Positions 8,293 to 16,274 of a stretch of DNA of 64,000 bases are shown here, piece by piece. The stretch spans positions 248,001-312,000 of the forward strand of contig DASZZP010000083.1 in assembly GCA_035544875.1 (NCBI GenBank), written 5' to 3'. Source of the stretch: JASLEW01 sp035544875 (GTDB taxonomy: Bacteria > Acidobacteriota > Thermoanaerobaculia > Multivoradales > UBA5704). The position numbers were made by a program, and so were the translations under genes. The notes under the pieces were generated by a model. The model worked only from the letters and a program-made list of their open reading frames with translations, was not told the DNA's origin and made no database searches. Numbering within the stretch: position 1 is the stretch's first letter; every line of letters begins with the position of its first letter.

Positions 8293-9372
8293 CTACCCGC
8301 AGCCGTCCGGGCAGCGATGGCAGAGCGGCAGCCGCTTCTCGCGCCGCACGACTTGCCGGAAGGCGCGGAATCGGGGGCCGTTCCAAACCTCCAGGAACGG
8401 CTCCTCGAAGACGTTCCCCATGTCGAGGGTCATGCACGGATAGAGGCGCCCGCGCGGATCGACGAAAGCGTAGCTCTCCATCGTCGTGCAGCTCGGGCGG
8501 CCGTGCCGCTCGAACTCGGCCTCGCCGTAGTAGCGCACCATCTCGTCGACGGGGAGCTCCGGATGGGACTCGATCTCGAAGGGGTATTCCTGGCCGCGGA
8601 TCGTGCGGAGCTGCTCGGCGAGCACCTCGACGTCGATCTTCGGCACCTCGTCCCGCGTGAAGGAGACGTCCTCGGCGCGGAAGAAGCGGGGGTCGGGAAG
8701 CGCCTCGCGCAGCAGGTCGAACGACGCGTTGCGCTGCGCCGAGGAGAACCAGATCAGGTGCTGGAGGCGGAGCTTGTCGACGTCCCATGACGAGAGCTCG
8801 GCCGCCCAGTCGGCGAGATGCTGGTAGGTCCCCTCGTGGACCGTCGTATAGATCTCGATCCTCGGCGTCGCGATGCCCAACCGCCGCTTGGCCTCGGCGA
8901 CGGCGCTCAAGCCCCGCTTGACGGTCGAAAGCGTGTCCCGGCCGCGCAGCGCGTCGTTCACCTCGCCGTCGGTGTCGAGCGAGATGCCGACCGCGAGGAG
9001 CCCGGAGCGTACGACGTCCTCGGCCTCCTTGTGCAGGCGCATGCCGTTGCTCACCGCCGTGCAGTGGAGGCCGCGATCCCGCGCCCTCTCGACTACCCGC
9101 TTCCACTCCGGATGGATGAACGGCTCGCCGCCGAAGAGCCGGATCATGGGCCGGAAGGGAACGACCGTGTCGAGGAAGCGCAGCGCGGCCTCGGTGTTCA
9201 TGAAGTTCGGGGGCGACGGCACGCTCGCGTCGTCGCCCCAGATCGGGCAGTAGCTGCAGCGCAGGTTGCAGGCGTCGGTCAGCAGGAGGTCGATCCCCCA
9301 GGGAGGATCAGCAAAGCCGGAGCTCCAACGCAAGGATTGGAGGTCTGCGGGCCGCAGGGTCTGGGCATCCAT
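8293..9372 (-). CDS. Radical SAM protein with Cys-rich C-terminus (SPASM-like)
   Basis: 359 residues from ATG 9372, which has GAGGGGGAG just upstream; a longer frame to 9507 lacks support. The radical-SAM cluster motif CNLRCSYC is near residue 35, and the GGEP SAM-binding motif (RLFGGEPFIHPEW) follows near 85. The C-terminus has Cys in PSCTTMES, LYPCMTL and LCHRCPDGCG, which could bind one auxiliary iron-sulfur cluster as in SPASM/twitch enzymes. Such enzymes modify peptides or other substrates by radical chemistry. It lies 172 bases downstream of an FkbM methyltransferase on the same strand, so the two may share a pathway. No classical precursor peptide is obvious. It converges on the ADOP gene with a 27-base gap. 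Confidence 0.85.
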   Translation of the reverse strand: MDAQTLRPADLQSLRWSSGFADPPWGIDLLLTDACNLRCSYCPIWGDDASVPSPPNFMNTEAALRFLDTVVPFRPMIRLFGGEPFIHPEWKRVVERARDRGLHCTAVSNGMRLHKEAEDVVRSGLLAVGISLDTDGEVNDALRGRDTLSTVKRGLSAVAEAKRRLGIATPRIEIYTTVHEGTYQHLADWAAELSSWDVDKLRLQHLIWFSSAQRNASFDLLREALPDPRFFRAEDVSFTRDEVPKIDVEVLAEQLRTIRGQEYPFEIESHPELPVDEMVRYYGEAEFERHGRPSCTTMESYAFVDPRGRLYPCMTLDMGNVFEEPFLEVWNGPRFRAFRQVVRREKRLPLCHRCPDGCG

Positions 9373-9544
9373 GGGTCTCCCCCTCTCTGCCGGGCTTCGC
9401 GGGGATCGGGGTCTGATCGATCTTGGTACGTTTACCTCGGGAGAGTTGTCTATTGCTCCGTTTGCTGCGCTCGCTCCGGCGAGGGTCTTGGGGTCTCCTC
9501 TTTGCACGTTGCTTTAGTGTACGCGATTTGCGCGAGGACAAACC

Positions 9545-10435
9545 CTATACCCTCCAAGCTCTGACCATGACGACCCAGCAGAGCGGCCGGCCGGCGAAAG
9601 GAGAGCCCGGGGGTGCTGCGGGACGGTCCCAGGGTAGCGCAATCAGATCGTCGACAGTGTAGTGGAAGCCACGCTCTGAGAGCAGTTGCAAAAGCTCGGC
9701 TGAGCGCCGCCGCACCGGGTCGAATTCGTGGATCTCGACGATCAGGGCGCGCACGGCGTCGAGCGCGGGTGCGCAGTCGGCCAGGACATCGACCTCGGCC
9801 CCTTCGATGTCCAGCTTCAAGAGCTCGATCCGCCCGCCCCCCTCCCGGAGCAGGATGTCGCGCAGGCGGACCGCAGGGACCTGGCGCGCCGGGCCGCGGC
9901 TCTCCGCTCCCGGGGCTTCCCGCGACGCCAGCTCCTCGATGCGCCCGGAATCGCCGCCTTCGCAGCGGAAGGCGAGGCTGCCGTTGCGCGTCCAGACCGC
10001 GGCGTGCACCGCTTCGACGCCTTCGGACGCCTCGCCGCGCAGGTTGGCGGAGAGGTTCGCCACCAGGAGGGCGTGGAGGTCCGGATCGGCCTCGAAGGCA
10101 GTGACCTGGGCGAGCGGGTAGAGCCGCTTGAAGTAGAGCGAGGCGAGGCCGACGTTGGCGCCGCAGTCGAGGATCCGGGGCGCCGAGCTCGTGGCGGCGA
10201 ATCGGTAAGTCTGGCGAACGAAGATGTCGTGCCATTGTGGGCAGAAGGTAAGGAGGTCTTGGAATCGCAGGCGATAGCCCAGTAGAGCGATCGAACCGGG
10301 GGTGAAGCGCGGCGTACGTTCGGACAGGCGGCATGCGCGCCGCCAGGCGGCAAGCTCTGGTCCAGGCGCGAGAGGCCGCCGCCGGCTACCCACGGGCCGG
10401 CCGGCACGGGGTGGAGAGGGGTCGGCGGAGCTCAT
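9545..10435 (-). CDS. FkbM-family SAM-dependent methyltransferase
   Basis: 296 residues. The Rossmann SAM-binding motif ILDCGANVGLASLYF begins near residue 87, and AFEADPDLHALLVANL follows. LLKLDIEGAEVDVL at about 205 and LIVEIHEFDP near 230 are the diagnostic FkbM signatures. The family O-methylates polyketides, sugars and other small molecules; the acceptor here is unknown. The start codon overlaps the stop of a short upstream frame (ATGA, 10432-10435) and has no Shine-Dalgarno of its own, suggesting coupled translation. The radical SAM gene follows on the same strand. Confidence 0.88.
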   Translation of the reverse strand: MSSADPSPPRAGRPVGSRRRPLAPGPELAAWRRACRLSERTPRFTPGSIALLGYRLRFQDLLTFCPQWHDIFVRQTYRFAATSSAPRILDCGANVGLASLYFKRLYPLAQVTAFEADPDLHALLVANLSANLRGEASEGVEAVHAAVWTRNGSLAFRCEGGDSGRIEELASREAPGAESRGPARQVPAVRLRDILLREGGGRIELLKLDIEGAEVDVLADCAPALDAVRALIVEIHEFDPVRRRSAELLQLLSERGFHYTVDDLIALPWDRPAAPPGSPFAGRPLCWVVMVRAWRV

Positions 10436-10539
10436 GCGCCGGCCACGGGGGCCTCGACCCGATTCTGAAGGACCTCGACTCGGGACGCATCGATCACGCG
10501 CTGCAGGACGGGATCGACCTCGAGCTCTGTCGCGGACAC
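10432..10539 (-). CDS. Possible 35-residue peptide upstream of the FkbM gene
   Basis: A GTG-initiated frame (10539) encodes about 35 residues, SATELEVDPVLQRVIDASRV then EVLQNRVEAPVAGA, ending in a TGA that overlaps the FkbM ATG. The frame is closed by a TGA just before the GTG. It has no Cys and one predicted amphipathic helix. Support is indirect: the FkbM start lacks a ribosome site, so it seems to need translation arriving from upstream. It could be a leader peptide, a modification substrate for the radical SAM/FkbM pair, or the worn end of an older gene. No homologue is known to me. Confidence 0.3.
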   Translation of the reverse strand: MSATELEVDPVLQRVIDASRVEVLQNRVEAPVAGA

Positions 10540-10697
10540 CAGGCGATTAAATCAGGTGTGTCGACGGCGGTCTAGAAGCGCTTCGAGCTGTCCTGGATGT
10601 GGTTACAGGGCGCCGGTTTGGCGTCTTGATAGGGTAGGGCCGCTTCCCGGGCTCCTCGGGCCCGTGCTCGAACGGCCCCGATATAAGAGGGGGACCG

Positions 10698-11714
10698 ATG
10701 GCAAGTATCGCTCCGCTGCGAAGAGCGGCGCGCGCGGCGTTGGCGGAGGCGCTGCCCCCCGGCTGGTCACTCCTGCCCGCGGAGAGGCTCCCAGAAGTGG
10801 GGTCCCTGCGCCTGCACAGCGCGGTCCCGCTCGCGGATCACGGCAGCTCGGGGACGTTCCTTGCCATCTTGGCGCTCGACACCCGTGAGCTTGCCGCGCT
10901 GGTCTCGCACGGCGTGGCGATGCTCGCCGCACTACGCCGTCGCGTGACCCGGCGCGGATCGGTGCTCGCCCTCCTGGTCGAGGATCAAGATGGCCTCCTT
11001 GCCGAGCTCGACGAGCTGCTCGCGCTCGAGCATCCCTGCTCCCTGGCGCTCGCCTGCTCCCCGGATTCGGAGGCGGGTTGGCTGGCGAACCTGGGTCTCG
11101 GAGGAGAGCCCCTCTCCGCTGTCCTCCACGATTTGTGGTGCGGTCGGCTGCGCTACCAGGGGCCGGATCTCGGGTGCCGGGTCGCCGGCGTCGAGGCCCT
11201 GCGACGCTGCTGCTGGAGCTGCAAGGCGGACCTGCAGGCGGTGACCGGTCTCGTCTTTCCTGACCGGCCCGTTAGAGACTGGACGAGCCCCGCCTGGGCA
11301 TACTACGGCCAGCTGCTCGCGCCCCGCCGTCTCGACGAGCCGGCCCGCTCGGCCCTGGTGCAGGCCGTCGACAGCTGGCGCGCACAAGGCGCAGCGCAGC
11401 TGACTCCCCTACGCCGCCGCTACAGCAAGACCGCGGACCTCGCATACCTGGGTGCGGTCTGTCCACGGTGCGGCGCGCTGCAAGGAGACTTCCCGCTCAC
11501 GGAAGACAGGATGCAACACCTTCACCATCTGCAGGCACGGAAGACCGGCGACCTCTCCTACCGCCCTTTAGAGGTCGATGTCACGGAAAGACTTATCGGC
11601 CATCTCGCCTGCGGCGGCGAGATCAATTCCCACTGCCGTTTCCTCGGCTGGCGCCGCGTGGATGCACCGGAAGAGAGGCCGCGAGTCTTCGCCGCCCGCT
11701 TCGATCGCCTCTGA
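10698..11714 (+). CDS. Unknown 338-residue protein with two CxxC knuckles
   Basis: Start ATG is preceded by GAGGGGGA. No signal peptide or membrane helix is visible. Residues 50-150 look like an alpha/beta region. Two Cys pairs, CWSC at 172-175 and CPRC at 255-258, plus Cys at 148, 160, 171, 305 and 313, suggest one or more zinc ribbons. The spacing CWSC...CPRCG recalls zinc-ribbon regions in CoiA-like or restriction-associated proteins, but I cannot assign a family. A late HLHHLQ run could add ligands. The gene stands alone, divergent from the FkbM operon and convergent with an alpha/beta hydrolase. Confidence 0.7.
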   Translation: MASIAPLRRAARAALAEALPPGWSLLPAERLPEVGSLRLHSAVPLADHGSSGTFLAILALDTRELAALVSHGVAMLAALRRRVTRRGSVLALLVEDQDGLLAELDELLALEHPCSLALACSPDSEAGWLANLGLGGEPLSAVLHDLWCGRLRYQGPDLGCRVAGVEALRRCCWSCKADLQAVTGLVFPDRPVRDWTSPAWAYYGQLLAPRRLDEPARSALVQAVDSWRAQGAAQLTPLRRRYSKTADLAYLGAVCPRCGALQGDFPLTEDRMQHLHHLQARKTGDLSYRPLEVDVTERLIGHLACGGEINSHCRFLGWRRVDAPEERPRVFAARFDRL

Positions 11715-11767
11715 TTTGCCCGAATCCCGAAGCCTGGATGAGCGGCCCCGGGCGGTCCACCACCTTC

Positions 11768-12574
11768 TCAAATCGGCGGAAGGATTCCGTGGTGCTCCAG
11801 GAAAGTGTGGATCAGTGGCCACGCTTCTGGGCAGTCGTTGTGGCCACATGGAAGCAGGTGAAGCTCGGTCTGGTGAGCCGCCGCGGCGAGAGCTCGGCTA
11901 TGGCCTGGGACGATGATGTCGTCGCGGCTGCCATGCAGGAGGAGGAGCGGCCCGCGATACTGCCGGACGACGGCAAGGTTGTCGAACGGATCGCGAACGA
12001 GAAAAGCGGGCGCGCCGAAGCCCCGCGCGAGCGAGCGGACACTCGTGAAGGTCGATTCGAGGACGAGGGCTGCAAGCGGACGCCGTGCCGCGAGCTGGCA
12101 AGCCGCTCCGCCGCCGACGGACCGACCATGAGCAACGATCCGACTTGGATCGATGCCCGGCCGAGCTTGGGCCCAGTCGTAGGCGGCGAGCACTCCCTGC
12201 GTAATCGTCGACTCCGACGGGTGGCCCGGCGAACGGCCGTAGCCTGGGTATTCGACCAACAAGACGGCTACTCCCCAACTTCGTGGCTCGTCGAACGCCG
12301 CCGGCCAGAAGTCGATCAACTCCCCGTTACCGTGGGTGAAAATGATGAGCGAACCATGAGCGACGGTCGAAGTCGATGGCGGAAGGAACCAGGCTTCTAT
12401 GCGTCCGGTCGCGGTTGTGAGCCACACCTGCTCAGCATCGACTGGGCGCACCGGCGCGCCCGCGAGCCCGGGCGCGGGAAACAGCATCGAACGCTGCGTC
12501 AGGAACAGAAGGCTCCAATAGCCGGCGAGCAGCGCCGCAACGACCAGACCGAAAAGGATGAACAGTTTCGGCAA
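11768..12574 (-). CDS. Membrane-anchored alpha/beta hydrolase (BEM46/ABHD13-like)
   Basis: 268 residues from a TTG start at 12574, chosen because GGGGAG lies 8 bases upstream and the frame then opens directly with a membrane anchor (PKLFILFGLVVAALLAGYW). Upstream in-frame residues are Arg-rich and unlike protein. The fold motifs are FTHGNGELIDFW (oxyanion region), GRSVGGG with the nucleophile Ser, GSRDDIIVP (Asp) and CGHNDCPEAW (His). These hydrolases face the periplasm or the inner membrane; substrates are unknown. It is divergent from the MBL-fold gene at 12739. Confidence 0.85.
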   Translation of the reverse strand: MPKLFILFGLVVAALLAGYWSLLFLTQRSMLFPAPGLAGAPVRPVDAEQVWLTTATGRIEAWFLPPSTSTVAHGSLIIFTHGNGELIDFWPAAFDEPRSWGVAVLLVEYPGYGRSPGHPSESTITQGVLAAYDWAQARPGIDPSRIVAHGRSVGGGAACQLAARRPLAALVLESTFTSVRSLARGFGAPAFLVRDPFDNLAVVRQYRGPLLLLHGSRDDIIVPGHSRALAAAAHQTELHLLPCGHNDCPEAWPLIHTFLEHHGILPPI

Positions 12575-12738
12575 ACACCGCTCCCCTACGCTGTCACCTG
12601 ACGCCTTTTCAGGTCCGATTGCGCCGGCCCGATCGTGGCGCCGACCCGGGCAGCCGCCCGAGGAGCGGCTCGAGATGCCGGCCCGGGCGCGATTGGTTGT
12701 CGTGTTATCCTTGACCGCCTTCCAAATAGGAGTACGCC

Positions 12739-13596
12739 GTGATCCTACAACAGCTGCTCGTAACCTTTTCGCTGGCAGCGCCGTTCGCACAGGCGCTCCC
12801 GGCGCCAGCGCCAGAGCCAATCCACGCCGTCTATGAGGTGTACGCGCTCAGCTATGGAGCCATCCAGGGCTACCCAACCTCGGCGCTGGTGGCCGGCGCC
12901 GACAAATCGCGAAAGTCTGATCTGCAGATGATGATATGGCTGATCAAAGGGCCAAGTGGAAAGAATGTCCTCGTGGATTCTGGATGCTATCACGACAAGT
13001 TTGTAAAAGAGAATGCCATCAGGGATTTCATCAAACCGTCCGAGACACTGGCCAAGCTCGGGCTGGCGCCGGGAGACATCACCGACGTCATCATCTCCCA
13101 CATGCATTGGGACCACGCCGATGGCATGGATTTGTTTCCCAACGCGAAGATCTGGATCCAGAAAGATGAATACGGTTATTACACTGGCGCCGCGTGGCAG
13201 CCAGGTGGGCGGTCCGGAGGAATCGACCGGGACGACGTGTTGACGCTGGTGAAGCTCAATATGGAGCGCAGGGTAAACCTGGTCGATGGCGACGACCGAG
13301 AAATCATCGACGGCATCAGGGTGTACACCGGCGGGCGGCACACCTTCGCGTCGCAATACGTCGGGGTGCGCACGGCCAAGGGCACTCTCGTGATCGCTTC
13401 AGACAATATGTATCTCTACGAGAACCTGCAGCGCCACCTGCCGATCGCCCAGACCTTCGATGCCGAGTCGAATCTGAAGGCCCAGGATCGGATGAAGGAG
13501 ATCGCCTCGAGCCTGGACCTGATCGTGCCGGGCCACGATCCAGAAGTGTTCATCAAGTTCCCGAAGCCCGGCAACGGAGTCGCGAAGATTCAGTAG
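12739..13596 (+). CDS. Secreted MBL-fold hydrolase, N-acyl homoserine lactonase-like
   Basis: 285 residues from a GTG start; a signal peptide occupies about residues 1-20. The metallo-beta-lactamase motif HMHWDHADG is near residue 121, with further ligands at GGRHT (about 199), ASDN (about 217) and VPGHDP (about 263). The order and spacing fit the AttM/AiiA-like lactonase branch, which opens the lactone ring of AHL signals. An exported copy could act on signals or other lactones outside the cytoplasm. Its base composition is visibly less GC-rich than its neighbours, hinting at later arrival. Substrate is inferred, not shown. Confidence 0.8.
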   Translation: MILQQLLVTFSLAAPFAQALPAPAPEPIHAVYEVYALSYGAIQGYPTSALVAGADKSRKSDLQMMIWLIKGPSGKNVLVDSGCYHDKFVKENAIRDFIKPSETLAKLGLAPGDITDVIISHMHWDHADGMDLFPNAKIWIQKDEYGYYTGAAWQPGGRSGGIDRDDVLTLVKLNMERRVNLVDGDDREIIDGIRVYTGGRHTFASQYVGVRTAKGTLVIASDNMYLYENLQRHLPIAQTFDAESNLKAQDRMKEIASSLDLIVPGHDPEVFIKFPKPGNGVAKIQ

Positions 13597-13616
13597 CGCA
13601 GAGTGGGCCAGAGAGG

Positions 13617-13669
13617 CGGCTCACGCCGCGTCGCGCGCCCGCCGCGGCCGGCTCACGCCGAGTCGCGCA
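13617..13669. repeat. Direct repeat of 21 bp at the convergent gene ends
   Basis: CGGCTCACGCCG followed by (C/A)GTCGCGC(G/A) occurs at 13617-13637 and 13649-13669, 19 of 21 bases identical, 32 bp apart. The second copy encodes the last codons and stop of the VOC gene; the first repeats that ending beyond the stop. It looks like a short tandem duplication. Confidence 0.6.
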
Positions 13670-14174
13670 GCAGGCCGGCAAGGTCGAGCGGTTCGGTCGC
13701 CATGGCGATGCCGCCGTCGCGGTTGCGCGGCCACTGCTCGCGGGGCCGGTCCCAGTAGAGCTCGAGGCCGTTGCCGTCGGGGTCGGCCAGGTAGATCGCC
13801 TCGCTGACGCCATGGTCGGATGCGCCGTGCACGGGCACGCCCGCGTCGAGGAGCCGCGCGACCGCGGTCGCCAGCGCCTGGCGCGTCGGGTAGCGGATCG
13901 CGAAGTGGTAGAGCCCGGTGTGGCCCGGCGGCGGCGGCGTGCCGCCGGGGCTCTCCCAGGTATTGAGGCCGATGTGATGGTGATAGCCGCCGGCCGACAC
14001 GAAGGCGGCCTGCGAGCCGTAGCGCGCGGTCAGCTCGAAACCGAGGACGCCGCGGTAGAAGGCGAGCGCCCGCTCGAGATCGGCAACCTTGAGATGAACG
14101 TGCCCGATGTCGGTTGCAGCAGGAATCGTGTACGGCACCGGCGGCGGCGGAATTGGGTCCTTGTTCGGCTCCAT
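13653..14174 (-). CDS. VOC-family (glyoxalase/extradiol dioxygenase-like) protein
   Basis: 173 residues from ATG 14174; GGAGG sits 6 bases upstream, which favours this over the ATG at 14177. The vicinal oxygen chelate pattern is clear. The first half has IGHVHLKVADLERALAFYRGVLGF, with His as a metal ligand; the second has GLYHFAIRYPTRQAL and a final ADPDGNGLELYWDRP, with the closing Glu. The motif GGYHHHIGLNTW is typical of the catechol-2,3-dioxygenase-like (CatE) branch. The family binds a divalent metal and acts on small aromatic or thiol substrates; the substrate is unknown. It is divergent from amtB. Confidence 0.87.
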   Translation of the reverse strand: MEPNKDPIPPPPVPYTIPAATDIGHVHLKVADLERALAFYRGVLGFELTARYGSQAAFVSAGGYHHHIGLNTWESPGGTPPPPGHTGLYHFAIRYPTRQALATAVARLLDAGVPVHGASDHGVSEAIYLADPDGNGLELYWDRPREQWPRNRDGGIAMATEPLDLAGLLRDSA

Positions 14175-14374
14175 CATTGGCCTCCATGCCAAGAACGCTG
14201 CTCCGGGCGCGGTGCATTCCTCCCGCTCCTCGCCATTTAGCATCGAAGAGCTCGAAGCTGCACTACTGTCTTTGTAATCGGACCTTCCTTGCACATATCT
14301 CAGAGCGCAGTCGCAGCTCATGTCCCATTTCTGGCATTCTGCTTAGCGGAATGTGCCGCTCGTGCACGAATCGT

Positions 14375-14403
14375 TTGACACGGCGATTCACCTCGGATAC
14401 CCT
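14375..14403 (+). promoter_or_regulatory. Candidate sigma-70 promoter of amtB
   Basis: TTGACA at 14375-14380 and TACCCT at 14398-14403 are 17 bases apart, followed by GGAG and the amtB ATG at 14440. I also looked for a sigma-54 site, common for amtB. The nearest GG/GC pair (around 14333) has 11 rather than 10 bases between them. Confidence 0.45.
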
Positions 14404-14439
14404 GGGAGCGTCCTAGACGAACCCTTGGAGGCCCCGGCG

Positions 14440-15768
14440 ATGCCTACCCCCCCACTTCCGGCGATCAACGGCGCGGACACCGCCTGGATGATGGCCGCCA
14501 CCGCCCTCGTCCTGCTGATGACCCCTGCCCTCGCCTTCTTCTACGGCGGCCTGGTGCGCTCGAAGAACGCGCTCAACACCATGATGATGAGCTTCGCGGC
14601 GCTGGGGGCGGTGGGACTCGCCTGGGCCCTCGCCGGCTACAGCCTGGCGTTCGGCGACGGCGGGCCGCTGCTGGGCGGGGCGGGGCATCTCTTCCTGCGC
14701 GGCGTCGGCCTCGAGGCCCACAGCACGATCCCCCACCTGCTGTTCATGGCCTACCAGGGGACCTTTGCCGTCATCACCGCCGCCATCATCTCGGGCGCGG
14801 TCGTCGAGCGGATGCGCTTCGGCCCCTACCTTGCCTTCATTACCCTCTGGTCGCTCGCCGTCTACGCGCCGGTCTGTCATTGGGTGTGGGGCGGCGGCTG
14901 GCTCGGAAGTCTCGGCGCCATCGACTTCGCCGGCGGCACGGTCGTGCACGTCAACGCGGGCGCCGCGGCGCTGGTGGCCGCGGCGGTCCTCGGGCCGCGC
15001 CGCAACTACGGCCGGCAGGCGCTCCTGCCGCACAACGTGCCCTTCGTGCTGCTGGGCGCCGCCCTGCTCTGGTTCGGCTGGTTCGGCTTCAATGCCGGCA
15101 GCGCTCTGGCCGCCAACGCCATCGCCGGCCTTGCCTTCACCAACACCCTGCTCGCGCCGGTCGCCACGCTCGCCGTCTGGATGGCGCTCGACCGCCTGCG
15201 CACCAGAAAAACCACCGCCGTTGGCGCGGCGACCGGCATCGTGGTGGGTCTGGTTGCCGTCACCCCCGCGGCCGGCTTCGTCGGCCCGATGAGCGCCATC
15301 GTCCTGGGGGCCGTCGCCGCCTTCCCCAGCTACTACGCCATCCTTTACCGCTCGCGCACCCGCCTCGACGACTCGCTCGACGTCACCGCGGCACACGGCG
15401 TGGGAGGCCTCGTCGGCGCGCTCCTGACCGGGGTGCTGGCCAGCGCCGCCTGGGGTGGCAAGGACGGGCTCCTGGCCGGCGATCCGGCGCAGCTCGGCCG
15501 CCAGGCCGTGGCCGTGCTTGCCACCTGCCTCTACAGCGGCGCCGCCTCATTCGCGCTGCTCAAGCTGATCGCCTCGGTCGCTCCGCTCCGCGCCGAGCGC
15601 CGGCAGGAGGGCTTGGGGCTCGACGTGCCCCAGCATGGCGAAGAGGCCTACACCAGCGGCGAGGGGGCGATCCTGGTGCTGCCCGAGGTGGCAACCCCTG
15701 ACGCCCTGCCGGTAGCCGCCGGCCTGCCGGTGACCGCCGGGAAGGCGCCGCTCGGGAGCCGCGCATGA
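14440..15768 (+). CDS. amtB: Ammonium transporter AmtB
   Basis: 442 residues with about 11 membrane helices. Start ATG has GGAG 9 bases upstream; an in-frame ATG-less extension to 14353 is not used. Family landmarks: an N-terminal ADTAWMMAATALVLLMTPALAFFYGG, the pore His in GGTVVHVNAG (about residue 170) and its partner in DVTAAHGVGGLVGALLTG (about 318), the twin-His pair that conducts deprotonated ammonium. The C-terminal cytosolic tail is long and Pro/Ala-rich. The stop overlaps the P-II gene (ATGA, 15765), so transporter and regulator are coupled. P-II proteins plug Amt when nitrogen is ample. Confidence 0.96.
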   Translation: MPTPPLPAINGADTAWMMAATALVLLMTPALAFFYGGLVRSKNALNTMMMSFAALGAVGLAWALAGYSLAFGDGGPLLGGAGHLFLRGVGLEAHSTIPHLLFMAYQGTFAVITAAIISGAVVERMRFGPYLAFITLWSLAVYAPVCHWVWGGGWLGSLGAIDFAGGTVVHVNAGAAALVAAAVLGPRRNYGRQALLPHNVPFVLLGAALLWFGWFGFNAGSALAANAIAGLAFTNTLLAPVATLAVWMALDRLRTRKTTAVGAATGIVVGLVAVTPAAGFVGPMSAIVLGAVAAFPSYYAILYRSRTRLDDSLDVTAAHGVGGLVGALLTGVLASAAWGGKDGLLAGDPAQLGRQAVAVLATCLYSGAASFALLKLIASVAPLRAERRQEGLGLDVPQHGEEAYTSGEGAILVLPEVATPDALPVAAGLPVTAGKAPLGSRA

Positions 15769-16115
15769 AGCTGATCACGGCCATCGTCAGGCCGGAGAAG
15801 CTGCCCGAGGTGCTCGAGGCCCTGTTCAAGGCCGAGGTCCGCGGCCTCACCATCTCCCGCGCCCAGGGGCACGGCGGCGAGACCGAGCAGGTGGAGACCT
15901 ACCGCGGCTCGACGGTCAAGATGGAGCTGGTCGAAAAAGTGCGCCTGGACATCGGGGTCTCCGATCCCTTCATCCAGGTGACGATCGACGCCATCCTGCG
16001 CTCCGCCCGCACCGGCGAAGTCGGCGACGGCAAGATCTTCCTCCTGCCGGTCGAGAAGGTGATCCGCATCCGCACCGGCGAGGAAGACCTGGCGGCGGTG
16101 ACGCCCGCACTGTAG
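15765..16115 (+). CDS. P-II nitrogen regulatory protein (GlnK-like)
   Basis: 116 residues with the P-II frame: MKLITAIVRPEKLPEVLEAL at the start, the T-loop region GHGGETEQVETYRG at 37-50 and the C-terminal VGDGKIFLLPVEKVIRIRTGE. It binds ATP/ADP and 2-oxoglutarate as a trimer and should gate the adjacent AmtB. In the T-loop the segment after YRG reads STVKMEL, where classical GlnB/GlnK have AEYVVDF. The Tyr uridylylated by GlnD (Tyr51) is therefore Val here. Control is probably by ligand binding alone. Coupled to amtB by an ATGA overlap. Confidence 0.93.
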   Translation: MKLITAIVRPEKLPEVLEALFKAEVRGLTISRAQGHGGETEQVETYRGSTVKMELVEKVRLDIGVSDPFIQVTIDAILRSARTGEVGDGKIFLLPVEKVIRIRTGEEDLAAVTPAL

Positions 16116-16134
16116 CGGCCCGTCATCGCCCGAG

Positions 16135-16237
16135 GCCGCCCGTCCGCCGATGGACGGGCGGCGGCCGCCGCACGTCCGGTGATGGACGTGCGGCCGCCTC
16201 ACGTCCGGTGATGGACGTGCGGCATTCCCCGGAGGGC
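16135..16237. repeat. Family A hairpin array, three tandem copies
   Basis: Copy 1 (16135-16162): GCCGCCCGTCC, loop GCCGAT, GGACGGGCGGC, an 11-bp perfect stem. Copy 2 (16167-16194): GCCGCACGTCC, loop GGTGAT, GGACGTGCGGC, also perfect. Copy 3 (about 16197-16223) has a partly degenerate left arm and is followed by the tail CATTCCCCGGAGGG. Stem position 6 is C-G in copy 1 and A-T in copy 2, a compensated change. The array fills the gap between the P-II gene and the ACT-domain gene and may also end the amtB transcript. Confidence 0.85.
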
Positions 16238-16267
16238 TTTCCCCGGAGAGCTTTGCCCGGAGGGCTC
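16225..16267. repeat. Tandem repeat of the family A tail
   Basis: The tail TTCCCCGGAGGGCTT is followed by TCCCCGGAGAGCTT and TGCCCGGAGGGCTC: three units of 14-15 bp. The last lies just before the ATG at 16275 and could supply its ribosome-binding GGAGGG. Confidence 0.7.
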
Positions 16268-16274
16268 CGACGCC

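Noticed and set aside
9373..9544. A precursor peptide gene between FkbM and the radical SAM gene
   Set aside because: Frames here are Arg/Ser-rich and change with each start; no ribosome site other than that of the radical SAM ATG.
14328..14348. Sigma-54 promoter upstream of amtB
   Set aside because: GG and GC are 11 bases apart instead of 10 and the flanks do not fit; a TTGACA/TACCCT pair is closer.
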